Source: Siderastrea siderea
Taxonomy: Eukaryota > Cnidaria > Anthozoa > Scleractinia > Rhizangiidae
Reading direction: 5' to 3'
Length of the DNA stretch: 64,000 bases
NCBI GenBank assembly: GCA_964030785.1
Contig: OZ034968.1
Span: 54,967,730-55,031,729, forward strand
Shown here: in pieces, positions 1 through 13,100 of the stretch
Numbering within the stretch: the first letter of the stretch is position 1
Layout: every line of letters begins with the position of its first letter
The notes under the pieces: generated by a model
Database searches by the model: none
What the model saw: the letters and a program-made list of their open reading frames with translations, nothing else
What the model was told of the DNA's origin: nothing
Made by a program: the position numbers and the translations under genes

Positions 1-290
1 TTCCGCACCATCATCACTGAATGAGAGCAGATATTCTAGCACGTATCCATAGAGATGGTGCTCTGTGTTATAACAACCCTGTGTAGCGACTCCAGTTACT
101 AAAACCAAGCCTTCGCCCAAGTCTACTTGAAGGAAATTTTCAGCCTCAGGCATTACCCAGCAGCCTTCATTGTTGTCTAACCGGGCCATCCACGGTCCGT
201 ATGTCTCGTACATGTCTGATGCTAAGATGCTGCTGTCAGCGATACTATTGTCGCTCATTCCTAACGGGTTTAAAATGCTTTCGTTGAAGA
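1..290 (-). CDS. Exon 34 (partial): discoidin D15, first half
   Basis: From acceptor TTTCTTTCAG it starts VFNESILNPLGMSDN with no N-terminal cysteine, then YGPWMARLDNNEGCW, FLQVDLGEG, GVATQGC and LSFSDDGAE. It runs off the left edge of the window, so further exons are expected there. Confidence 0.86.
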
Positions 291-3200
291 CTGAAAGAAA
301 ATAGAAAAAAGCAAGGAGAAGAGTTAAATAATCTTTATTCCCGTCAGGGAGACTTAGGATTTTGGAACTGAATTCTGTTCCCAATAACTGACAGCCATGT
401 CGACAGTTTTCGTTAGAGGTATACATAGCAACATAAGGAATACATTCTATGTTGAGGCGAATAAGACAACACACAGCCAGTTTTGACTTTGCAAGTCATG
501 CTTGAAAGGTTTTGGCACAATCGAATCCAAGCTTAAGCTACAAGTTTCTAAAACTACTATATTTTGTATTAAACACTGAAATTCTAGTTATACAAAAACA
601 AGTAAAAATCAACGCTGGTAAAATCGAACGACGTTTCGGTGTCGTCATGACGCCATTTTCAAGTTCAAAAATGATTCAAATAAACTGTCAGGAATGGTAG
701 CTGGAGATTAGCATAAATGATTAATGCAGAGTCACGCAAATAGTTTAGCTTAACTTGAGTCCGATTGGACATTAAGAGATGGTGTCAATTCTCAATCGAA
801 TTTATTCCGACACTTCTTTAGGACGAAAACCTGTCTGTCAAGGTCTTTCGGGACAATACAGTGTTTGTCACTGTAGTGCTTGCCAATAGATGATGCTAGG
901 TTTTTGTGCTCATTCACGCGCTGGTGCAAATGCCTGAGTGTGTACCCTACATAACTTGCATCGCACAAGTCACATTGAAATTTGTAAACTACACACTGCT
1001 GGTTTACAATAGGCGGTTTTTTCTCCTGCACTTTAAGCTCCTGTTCGATCTTGTTGCTAACGAAAACAGGTTGAATGGCTGTGTGAGTCTTCTGGCTTAG
1101 GTCTTTGAGTTGTTTGCGCACGAAGTCTGCCGAAACCTGGTCTTTGAAGGCTAGGACTATTCGAACTGTTGGGCTATCTCCAGGGGCAGGTATTGGTTGC
1201 TGGTCTTCGGCCTTTGAAGCAACAAAAATCTTGATGGTAGTATTGATAAGATGTTGAGGATATTTTAGCCGGGAAAAGATAACGCTCAGTCGGTCACATT
1301 CTTCAGAAAAATAAGACCAACAGGCCGATAAGCGATAGCACGATCGAGCATGGTTTTCAACAGCCCACGTTTATAGCGCATATCGACATGGCTCTGGTAG
1401 TGGAGCAAGAGCCACACAGCCATTCAACCTGTTTTCGTTAGCAACAAGATCGAACAGGAACTTAAAGTGCAGGAGAAAAAACCGCCCATTGTAAACCAGC
1501 AGTGTGTAGTTTACAAATTTCAATGTGACTTGTGCGATGCAAGTTATGAAGGGTACACACTCGGGCATTTACACCAGCGCGTGAATGAGCACAAAAACCT
1601 ATCATCATCTATTGGCAAGCACTACAGTGACAAACACTGTATTGTTCCGAAAGACCTTGACAAACAGTTTTTGGTCCTAAAGAAGTGTCGGAATAAGTTC
1701 GATTGTTTAGTGCACGAAATGTTGCTAATTAGAGAATTGACACCATCTCTTAATGTCCAATCGGACTCAATTCGAGCTAAACTATTTGCGTGACTCTGCA
1801 TTAATCATTTATGTTAATCTCCAGCTACCATTCCTGACAGTTTATTTGAATCATTTTTGAACTTGAAAATGGCGTCATGACGACACCGAAACGTCGTTCG
1901 ATTTTACCAGCGTTGATTTTTACTTGTTTTTGTATAACGAAACCTTTACTTACAAGAAATTCTAGTTCACATAAAATTCTGATTCCGGAACATTCGGGAA
2001 CATGGAAAAATCCATATGCATAATAACAATTCAAAGTGACCCCATGGTAACAAAAGACCTCTTTCTCCAAACCCAATATACAAATGAAGTTATGCTTACT
2101 AGGTATTGGTTAAACTCTGATTCTATAGTTAATGACGGGGGCTTGCGGGGCTTATTAAAAAAAAGCGAACCACTCAGATAATAAATCTAAGCAAAATCCA
2201 GATTTACGCGCTCTTTATTTATATCCGCAGCAGCGTAGATAAATATCTTACCTTTGCATCCGTACAACTCCACCCTCACGCATGCGTGTGCATGCCATTT
2301 CTTAGGATGTAAGCGAATGAACCGCACGTTTGTGACGTTCTTCAGTTGATTTTTGTTAACTGATGAGCCATCCGTGTTAGCAGAGAATATCTAGAATAAA
2401 ACAATAATACAAACAAATCAAAAGTTCACAGATGAATAGTTCTAAAGGAACATTTTATTTGACTGTTACCAAGTTTACCTGCGATATAAAGCCTCTGGCA
2501 AAGCGTATTGGTTTGTAGTATGTTACTGTCCCATCGCCTCTATTGGTTTTAATATGCGATCGCCTCGGGAAAATCCGAACTTTGCATAGTGCTACGCTGT
2601 TGGAGGGACCCAGGCCGTTCACAAGACAAAAGAAACCTGTATTCAAACATCCTTTAAAAAAACCTTGCTTTCGTTATCGAAAAACTTCTGCTTTGTAGTT
2701 TTATTCGTGCACGCGCATTCTAAGACCGATGATATTCTGAGACTGGAACAAAGAAGAAAAAATCTCGTTTTCAGAAAAAAAGCGCCTATGTGTACATCTG
2801 AAAGTGGAATGCTGTATGGTAGGAAATAGCTTGGCAATATTTCACAAGCGGTGACTAACCTTTATTGATCCATTCTCGATATATGGTATCCAAGATGAAT
2901 GTTCTTCCCGGAAATCCAATATGTATTGCTCTACCCAAGCACTGTCGTTTGTTTCGCTGTGTAACCCTTGTGTAGCAATAAACCGTAGTCTGTACGATCT
3001 TCCAAGGTCAACCTAAACAGAACCAGTAATTTAGGTTACCCCGGTTACACAGTCTTTGTTCCGTTTTGTTTTGTTTGTTTTTGTTTTTTTTTGTCTGTTT
3101 TTTTCCTCGCAGTTACGCCATCAGTGTTTTCTTTGTTTGGTTGTTGTTTTTTATTTGTTTGTTTGTTTGTTTAATTTTTAGTTTGGTGATTCTACGACAT

Positions 3201-5670
3201 AGCGCTAGCACTGCAAATGTTTATTAGAGATATTTTAAAAAACAACACAACACTTTTAAGTTTTAAGGACATGTTTCAGCATCCCTGATGCCATCCTCAG
3301 GTGAAGGGAAAAGTTACAACAAAGCTATTTATATGCAGTAGTGATTAGAATTGTAAAAAAACCAGCTTTGTGGTATTTCATTCTCCGCAAAGAAGAATAG
3401 CTCATAAGTTGAATCTTAGTATCTCCAATAAGTCTGTGAAATCTGACAATCAAGTTAAATATTTAGGACTCCAATTTGAACTGGAAACCATACTTACACG
3501 AATTGAGCAAGAAAGTTTCGAGAGGTATTGGAGTGCTATCTAAAATTAGATATTATATAAATAGAAACATATTACATCAATTATATTATTCAATTATCTA
3601 CCCCTTCCTCACCTATGGTTTATTAATTTGGGGCAATACTTATAGTACTACTCTTAAACCCTTAATAACTCTTCAAAAGAGAGCTATACGTACTATAACT
3701 TTTTCAAAACCGGATGAACACTCTGAGCCTCTTTTTAAGGAATTAGAGATCCTTAAATTAACTGATCTTGTTACCCTTCACAATGCACTCTTCATGTATC
3801 ACTATTACTATAATCTTCTTCCATCTTCCTTTGAAAATTTCTTTCAAACAGTAGCATCTGTACACTCATACAATACTAGGCTTGCTTCTAAATCGACCTA
3901 TTACATCAATACCATCAAAACAAACTATGGTAAATTCAACATTCGCTTTGCAGCTGTAAAAGTTTGGAATCACCTTGACGAAAGCATTAAATACCTCCCC
4001 CTTAAAACGTTTAAAAACAAAGTCAAGCTAAACATCTTACAGTCTTACTGTTCATGAGTTTTCAACTGGTAGTTATTTATTTATTTTATTTATTTATTTT
4101 TATTTATTTATTTTCATTTCTTCTTTTCGTCTTTTTTTAATTGACTAATTAATTGCTTTCACCAAGCTTTAGTGCCAACCTACCTCTGTACTTAAACATC
4201 ACTTAGTTTTACTCAGCTCGATTAGCTTTATAGTTATCCTAAGTAAACATTACCTATTTTTGTATTAATATATTATATTGTAAAGTTTAACTTTTTTCCT
4301 TTTTCTATTTGGTAATAAAGCTTGTTGTTGTTGTATAAGCAAGAGTGACCAGAAAAAAGCGTGAATATGTGAAATCTAAGCATACAATTTTAAATTAACA
4401 TGTTTAACCTGTTGATTTAACGTGGGCTTTTCCCAGTGGATATGTAAGGATTCTTTGATCTTTAGTTGAAAGCTTGTAGTGGCGCAGTCTAAAATGCTGA
4501 AGCAATTGGTCGAACACAAATCGCGGCAACTTTTAGATTGTTGCAAGTGTTTGTATACGTGAGAGGCCCTATCCGTAGCTAAATGCACACGTACGCGTGT
4601 TGAAAAGTGACGGGTGGTTTCACCGACGTTACAAGCGTTACAGCCTGCACATGAAAATTTGTAGACAACACTCGAACGGAGATTGCTTGGGATAGTGTCC
4701 TCCGCGCTTAACAAGTTTCCGATTTTAAAAGAACAGAAAATTAACTTAATATCAATGTTATTACAGTAGCCTTTTATCAGGTGGCGAAGCGTTTCTGAGT
4801 GACGCAGAATAATGGCCTATATAAGGTAACTTGAAATAAAAAGTTGAGACCAGAAAATTAACTTAATATCAATGTTATTACAGTAGCCTTTTATCAGGTG
4901 GCGAAGCGTTTCTGAGTGACGCAGAATAATGGCCTATATAAGGTAACTTGAAATAAAAAGTTGAGACCTTGTCAGGAACACAACCCACAGAACAAACTTC
5001 GCTTTCGACCCTGGTTACATATTGATTAATAATCCTTTCAACCAGATGGGTAGGGAAAAGGTTCTTCTTGAGAATTTGAGTGAGGTACTTGATGTCTTTG
5101 TGAAAACCAGCCCAGGTGCTACATATCCACTGGGAAAAGCCCACGTTAAATCAACAGGTTAAACATGTTAATTTAAAATTGTATGTTTAGATTTCACATA
5201 ATCACGCTTTTTTCTTGTCACTCTTGCTTGTATTTCCATTTACAATTCTAATCACTACTGCATATAAATAGCTTTGTTGTAACTTTTTCCTTCAACTGAG
5301 GATGGCATCAGGGATGCCGAAACATGTCTTTAAAACTTACAAGTGTTGTGTTGTTTGTTTCCTGCTACCAAGACCTTTTATTAGAGATGCAATGCGAATC
5401 TTTCACATAACGTGGCACAAGTTGCCATGGGTATCAGAGGCTTTCCCCTCCCGACGCTAGCGAGAAAAAAACTCTGGCACCCAGGGTATCTGGGGGAAAA
5501 AAACAAGATGACATCACTCTACCTCTAATCTCATAACAATCTCTAACTGTGAAAGTTTTAGTGCCTGTTCTGGGGCTAAAATTGAGACCCTGTTATCGCG
5601 TTTTCCCTGCTACCTAAACCTGCTTAAACCGAAACTCGTTCCCTTGATGGTACTCATCTGTTTTATTTTA

Positions 5671-5701
<31 letters not shown>

Positions 5702-7119
5702 TTTGTGTGTATCTATTTATTTATACAATAAAGAAGTTTACATATACAGTGTCAGTAAGAGGAATCGAGGTTTTTACTTTGTGCTGCAAGAAAACTAACT
5801 TGCAAGAAGGGTTGAGTATCATTCTCCCCTGGGCACCAGGCCTCTCTGTTGTGAAGACGAGCCATCCATGGATAACTGCGGGAGGACTTGTAACTAGAAG
5901 CTGTAAAGGCACGATCTTTCATTTTCCAACTTTCAAATCCCACTTCGTCTGAGCAGACTAGAAAATAAACAGGTGAATTCCACTCGATTGAAATATCGCT
6001 TCAGTTTGGTAATTAAAACAAGTTATGTCCAGTGAAATGAATTGACACAGGTTATTCGCATAACAAAAGCCTATATTGTAAGAGTTTATCAAACAGTAGG
6101 TAGCAAAAAGTAAATTAACCTTGTTTAGTTTTGGTCGCAAGGTGTTTCCTTTAGCTATCAACCGCATTATAAAGAAAAAAATTCTTTCCTGGACGTTATC
6201 ACATAGCGAATCTCTAGGAAAGTTTTAAATGTACTAATTTTAACAACAGGGTTTCGTTAAATTTTGAACTACAAGCGAGCAAGAATCGACACCTGTCTGC
6301 CGTTACGCATAAGCTGTTAGCTCTCCCTCTGCCACGATTTGTCAGTCAGACAAAAAAACATGTAAATGTTGATAAGTGGATTATTTTTCAGTTTGGTGTG
6401 ATTTGAGCTGCCAATCTCATTTTGAAGATGGTCTTCGTTTTGAGGTGTTGTCTTAAATGTGTAAGCAAAATAATCGATAACTGACCCCTGGGTAAATTGG
6501 TCATGCACTTACAAGGCCTCGGGTCCAGCATTTCGATTCAACTAATGGCAAACGCGTTTGGACGCCGTGTTGAATGATGTTGAACGCGTTTGGATACCAT
6601 GTTGAATGATGTTGAACGCGTTTTGACACCGTGTTGAATGATGTTGAACGCGTTTGAGGTAGCTAGTGTTATTCATTACCTTTACTGCAGCCATACAATT
6701 CCAGTTTTAAACTTGGAAGTCCAACCCAATGCTGCGGCCTGAACTTTATGTATCTGGCCTCCAGTTTCTGCTCTGTGGGGATCCTTAACACCATGTTCCT
6801 CATTTCTAGCCCACGGATGTTATTCTGAGAGATATTCAAATTTCAGTGACTTTTAAAAAGTAAGAACCGTTTCAAAAGCCGATAATCCCGATCTCATGCA
6901 ACCTAGACTAGTTCAGCGATAACTACTACTTCACATTTTTTAACCCCAAAGAGGAAAAATCATTAATTGTAGACCTAATCAGAAGTGCTTAAAGACAAAA
7001 CTGGGAGTCCTGTGGTGTTTAGTTAGAGTGAGAAAGACTAATAAAAACGTCGGTCAGATACTCGGATGCACAGTATGTTGCTGTTGTTGAATTGTTTTCA
7101 ATGAGTTCATGATGACGAC

Positions 7120-7192
<73 letters not shown>

Positions 7193-10100
7193 GTGGTGGT
7201 GGTGGTGGTGGTGATGCCGTTGTTAAAGATTATAATGCTCATGCTAATGTTTCTATTGTTGTTGTTATTGCTGTTGCTTGCTTTCAGTGTTTTGTTTGTT
7301 GTCGATATTGTCTCTAAGCCTTAATTTGCGCTCGATCGCTTACCTGTACGTCATAGCGACGCTTGTAGTTCTTCCAAGGCTCGTTGCTGCCCAGCTTGTA
7401 GTCTAGTAAAAAGAAACTCAGCCAGCGTTCGTCATCGCGAGCACCCTCGATCTCTATGTACGTAACAACCTTTGGCTCTCCGAAGTCAATTACAAGATAC
7501 TCGGTTGAATGACCGGTCGATGGGACCCAGCCAGCACCAGGCCCCAGACGAGCTCGCCACGGCTCTGCACCAACTCTAAAAGAGGAAGCCTGGATGTTGA
7601 AGTCTGGAATGAGGCCGCTGACCATCCCTAGGGGCTCAGCGCACTCTGCAAGTAATCGACAAAAGTAAGAAAAATAGGATGAAACAGGAACTTCGTTAAC
7701 CTTTTTAATCTTTATATATTACTAGAAATGCTAGGCTCAAAAAAATCCTTCACTTGCGTGCAAGGTACAGCGCTCTATATTTTGCCTCGAAAACTAAAAG
7801 AATTTATCACAAAGTAGAAGAAGGAAACAATCAATTTAATCATTGATATACAGTCGAAACTTGAAAAAGTAAACACAGAATCTTGTTGGCCATCAAATCT
7901 ACTCACTTCTATCATCCTCTGAATTTATTGCTCGTTTGAAGACGTTTGCAATCTGATTCAAAGTTTCGGTGACAGGATAACCACTCTGTCGCGTGTTTGT
8001 TTGTTTCCTTGCTTTTGTCGGTTTTGAAGTTCAGCCACATTTTATTTTGGGACAAACGAGTAACGAATAGCCAGGGTGTTCGAAACTGATGAAAACTGGG
8101 CGCCCCCTTTCATCTTGTTTGTAACCTTAATATTTCAACCCAGTCGCCAGGATCTTCGCGACTGTATGATCACACACAATGTTGCTGCCTAGCAATAAAA
8201 GTCCATCCTTCAAAATATTGGAATATAGAGACTTAAGGCACGACGACAAAATGGTAATCGCGCAGTTCGAGTTGAAGGGCCTCTCAAGCAGCCTTCAGAT
8301 CTTACTGACATTTTGCTGGAAATTGTTTTAACGATCACCATCAAATTTTTACTGTTAACTGTTAACCAGTTTCCTAAACATCACAAGCTTCCTCATCTAT
8401 CCCGCCCCCCCCCCCCCCCGCCTCCCTCTCCTTATCCCATATCCATCTAAAAAATCCTCAAAACCAAATCCTGAAAGGTTTATGGAATGCGCATGTCGTG
8501 ATAACACCTTTGGTTCTACGAAAAGGCAAAAGAGGAAAAAAACACTGTATTGGCATCCCCTTAAATTAAAATCAGATCAAAGTAAGATGTGTATGTATGA
8601 ATAAAACACGACGTGTCAACACTTCCCTGTTATCTGCATCTTCCGTATATCTCTGTGTATTATAATATAAAAGGTTTATGGCCTACAAACCGTCACATCC
8701 GTACAGCTCCAAGCTAACCATGTTATGTGCTTTCCACGTTCGTGTATGAAGACGAAGGTAGCGTGATGTAATATTTCGCGGCAGTGGTTTCCGTACAATT
8801 TCATAGTTAGTTGTACAACCTGAAAAAACCTGAAAGACAGTGAAGTGGTGCATGTGAGCAGTTAATTGTAGAAACTTGGACATAAAATATTATTCTAGAC
8901 CACTTCCTCGACAACTGAAGCTAAGAAGTTCCCAGCCCTTCTTCCCTCAAAGTGCCACATGCGAAAATACCAAAAAAACAAATTCATATTTTACTTTGTG
9001 AACTGCGAAAGGGGGCAAATAAGGAATTTGATATTCAGTAACTAAGACGTAAATATATTTTTTTTCAAAAAATCTTTTTCAAAACAGTTACACTTTGGGA
9101 ATTCATTCACGGGCTCAAAAGCTAGAACCACCTTACACAGCATAATAAACAGACCACAGGAAAGTATTGGTCAATAGTTGTCATTTAAATGATCAAACTT
9201 TAGGATCTCATCCATTGTCTCACGAGGTAAAACCATCTTTCAGAACATAAATATCATGATTAACGGAATTCGATGCCCAGTACCTGTCATTTGAACGGTT
9301 ACACTTTCGAATTTTTGTCCTTACCTCAAGGAGTTTTATGGTTAGAGAAGTTTGATACTACCATGTTTCGAAATTTAAGATACATTAGGCGCCAATTGCA
9401 AAACAAGTCGCTTAGACTCTAGTTTCTTCCCCAACCCATGATTGTGCACCATTTAATAAATGGATATTGGCCAACTGCTGTCGCTGGTTCAGCACCTGAA
9501 CTTCCCCTTGTACCATGTAATCATGCCATTCGGTTCCGTCTTCACTTGTGCTCAGTGTAAAAGTCATGACCCAGTGTACATCTCCCTGCAGTGCGATTGC
9601 TGTCACACTTTTTCCATAAGGTGTCAGAGTCACTTGAACGAATTCTCGACTATCCATGTTCGGATACGACGACCAAATTTGATTATTGTTAAGTCTAATT
9701 TTACCAAAGCTTTGAGCAGACGCTGATAAATATGTGTCATCCATGTGTCTGTTTTCCAGGCCAAGTGGCTTTGCACAAGCTGCGAAAAGTAACAGACAAA
9801 AAAGTAAGGTAAGATGTACCGTTCCATGTGCGGCGCCCTCATGTCTTTTCCTTATTGCGCGAAATATTACTGAGAGAAAAGAGGGACTCGCACTGTTGCC
9901 ACTTTAAGGACGTGCCTACCTTTGTTACTAAGCATACGTTCTGCGCATCAAGGGTTCCCCGGGAAGCTCAAGGTTTTTTTTTCGGACGGTGTCTTCTAAT
10001 ACAAAGTTATTTTTGCGAGGCTTATGACTAAGAGGGAAAAGCGGATCTTAGTAAGGCTATTACAATCCAAAAAGAAAGTTTGGGAGAACACGCATTTTTT

Positions 10101-13100
10101 TTTCAGAGATAATTAAGCTTGAACAATAATTGTTGCTTAATGATTTCTGAAAAATACTGGCTACCCACCATTTTGTCGTTGGATTCTAAAAGCCCTTGAA
10201 AACATCTGCTTTCTCCAAATAGTCATACACATCGCAAAAACATTTGTGTTAGGAGGCACCGTCTTTAACCCTTTCACTTCTCACTTTTTTTAAAAAACGC
10301 ATTTTTGACCGTTAAAGCAGTTTTCGAGTGCTAGGTTGCCAAATGCCACTAAACTTCACAAATAAGCTAGATTTCGGACCAGATTATGTTGTAAATTGTA
10401 CAATATTTTGATTTAGCGCATGCGCATAAGCCAAAATTAATTATTTATTAATTTTTATTTAATTGTTTTGGCAGATTCATTCCCATTTTATTTCTTGCTC
10501 CTTTCCCTTCCCTTTTTCCCTCCCTTTCTTTTTTCTTTATCTTCTACCTTCAAAACCGTGCACTTTTGATTATGTAGGCCTAAAGAGGTACTCGTTGTTG
10601 GGGAATCTGGCGAATAGAGGACGGGCGAGAGGGGAACTTTGTCCTCCTCTCTCTCTCTTTCCAGTCCGCTCCCGTCTTGCTCCGTTCGCCGATTTGTCTT
10701 GCGAATTGTACCCACTAAGAAGCCTGTTCACAGGCTGTGAATATTTGCCCTAAAACGCAAAAAGCGTTTCACGTTGAGCGAGGTAGTAAGAATGGAAAAT
10801 CCTCTTCTTAGAGCGTGTCAATTCCTCTCCGTTCTCCTCATTCCGCAGGTCTTAAGAACAATCTAGCAGCGTCCCTTAATGGCACTTTATTAGTGTACAA
10901 CATTCGAAGTTTTGTGTTAGTGTGGTAGCGTACCTTTGCAGCCAATCAACTCTACTCGCATACAGATCAGCTGGTGCCACTCCTCAGCGTGCAGTCGAAT
11001 AAAACGAGCAAACAGGGACGGTCTTATTTCATGGTTTCTTGTCTTGATGCCTTCACTGTTTCCTTCAAAAACCTGTTATTTAGAAGAAAAACAATTATTT
11101 ACTGAAGTAAAGGTGAACAGTGGTATACCAGAGAACGCTAAAAACACTTCAGTTCACATGTGTGGTATACATAACAACAACAACAACAATCTTTATTCAA
11201 ACAGCAAATAAATTACAGTTGGAGATATGCTTGCCATCGGCAGAATAGCATATGTGCTAGACAGTCAACTAAAGTAAGTAAAAATATGTAGTGAATAAAT
11301 AAATAAGCAACAACATAAAAAGAATATGAACTAATTAGAATAGATAATAATATGTACCTATCTATAACCAGACCTAACTGTATAAGAAACTACGTAATAA
11401 GTTCTTCATAAGCTTTATGGGTCATGTAATGAATCAAGCAATTTTTTGTCTTCTGGAAGAAAAATTCTGTTCGACTATAGCGTGAAAGAGATTGCGCTCA
11501 CCTTCAGGCCATCTTCAACATGTTGACTCCACACTATTCCGTCATTACTGTAAGTGACTGAAAACTTGGTAACCCAGCCTTGTTCCTCGGTAGAGCCTGA
11601 GTACCTTCCTTGCAATATGATATTGGTAAACTTGTGTACTTCATGTAAATCCACCTGAAAATACTGGCTGGTGTTTGTGACCCGCGCGCACCATGCTCCC
11701 CCTTCAATAACAGTGTTCAGTCGCCCAAAACTCTGTTTGTGAAACCGGTTTAACGTGCTTGAAGCTCGCAAGGAAGAATTTGCAATCTTTCCTGCTTCAA
11801 ATCCAAGTGACTGTACACCGCGGACACCTGAAAAGGAAACATACTATAATAAGCTCCATTGAGTCGAAATTTAAATTTCGCACGAGCAAGAGTTAATAAG
11901 CTCGATGATAGTTTAAATTTGGATTACTTTTTTACAAAACTTTCCGACAAAAGGCAAGTATATAATCTGATAGAGCTTTCGCTTCTTGAACCCTTTTGTC
12001 CCTTTACACTTTATTGTGTAATATTACGCAATACTGCGAATGAAATGCTTCTAACTTCTCACCATCTTTGGTATCCGTCTTCCCGTCCTCTCTTTCCCCG
12101 CAACCCTGTCGATTTACCAGCGGGTGTTTACCAAGTTTACCGCTCCCTCCCCCCTCGCCCCCTCCACTCCATCGCAACAAACACATTGGATACGGCTCTT
12201 GAAGGGATCCTCTGAACCGCCCTTTTTTATGTATACTTACCGCTTGCAGGACAGCCATACAACTCAATCCTCGTGCACTTGTTACGAGTGTAAGAGATAG
12301 GCCTGATACGAACATGACGAGCCCTGATAACGTAGCCTAGCTTGATAAATATTGCTTTGTCATTAGCTTCGTTACCACGTACTTGCTGTGTAAATGGGAT
12401 AAAGTAGTATAATTAAAGTGCTTTTATCAACTAGCTCTAAATATTTTTCTCTATCTTCTTGAGTTTATTTAATAACTTAGAGGGCTCAGTCCCAGACTTG
12501 TGGCTTGACGACGTCTTGAGAATGGAAAGTGATAACAACATGAAATCATCCTTGACATGGGGTACCGAGGTAAGAGGGGTTACACCTAAATTGACTTGAC
12601 GTCAAACTATCAAAAATGAATGGAGGAGGCTTGATTTTAGTTCTTGGAAGGAGATGGAAGGAATGGCGGAGGATCGTGTAAAGCTATATATATATAGTGA
12701 AAGGACCTGACAAGTGGCCTTATACACCCACTACCCGGAAGTGCTATAACGATAATGGTGAAGAAATATTATGCGACACTGCATCTTTTAACAATCAATG
12801 TATAGAATATTTTTCGTATAGTAGGAGGCTTCAAGGCTTTCAGTTGATAATGTGCTTAGTAAAAGCTCGTAAAAGTCTTCATTAATCCCAGCTGGATATA
12901 GAGGAATTCAGCAATTGTATTCTGCCAAAAATGAGCATACAACAAGAAAAGAAGTTTTGTACCTTCAGTCCCTCCGCTACTCCCCATACCCTACGGTCCT
13001 ATTTTGTTCCGACAGGGGGCGAAATAATATATCTTACATGTGAGTTTGGACATCGTTTTAACACGGTGAAAGACCACTTTAACGAATTCGTAAAAGAACT

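Larger units (their letters stand above)
587..1938. mobile_element. Penelope-like element 3' part in snap-back (inverted repeat) form
   Basis: The left arm 587-1085 is the reverse complement of the right arm 1413-1938, with a 27-base deletion in the left arm. The minus-strand copy reads continuously from the end of the reverse transcriptase region (HVDMRYKRGLLKTMLDRA, near 1380) into a GIY-YIG-like C terminus. The right arm is a second C terminus in opposite orientation. It lies in the intron between exons 33 and 34. Confidence 0.75.
3245..5362. mobile_element. Second snap-back Penelope-like element, split by a LINE insertion
   Basis: Outer ends 3245-3357 and about 5240-5362 are inverted copies, as are 4335-4447 and 5122-5235. 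Between the left pieces sits an unrelated LINE fragment (3358-4334). The core 4379-5144 encodes, on the minus strand, a Penelope-like C terminus from a different subfamily than the 0.6-1.9 kb copy. The whole nest lies in the intron that splits D14. Confidence 0.72.

Noticed and set aside
5752..5943. Stop codon after LDSSY as the end of the discoidin gene
   Set aside because: A donor at CAA|GTTAGT and exon 32 restore the conserved FLQ-VDLG motif, and exons continue to the window edge.
5644..5952. Plus-strand frame over exon 31
   Set aside because: It is antisense to a well-supported discoidin exon and starts in the ATT microsatellite.
7109..7324. Methionine-rich open frame
   Set aside because: It is the (GAT)n microsatellite read in one phase.
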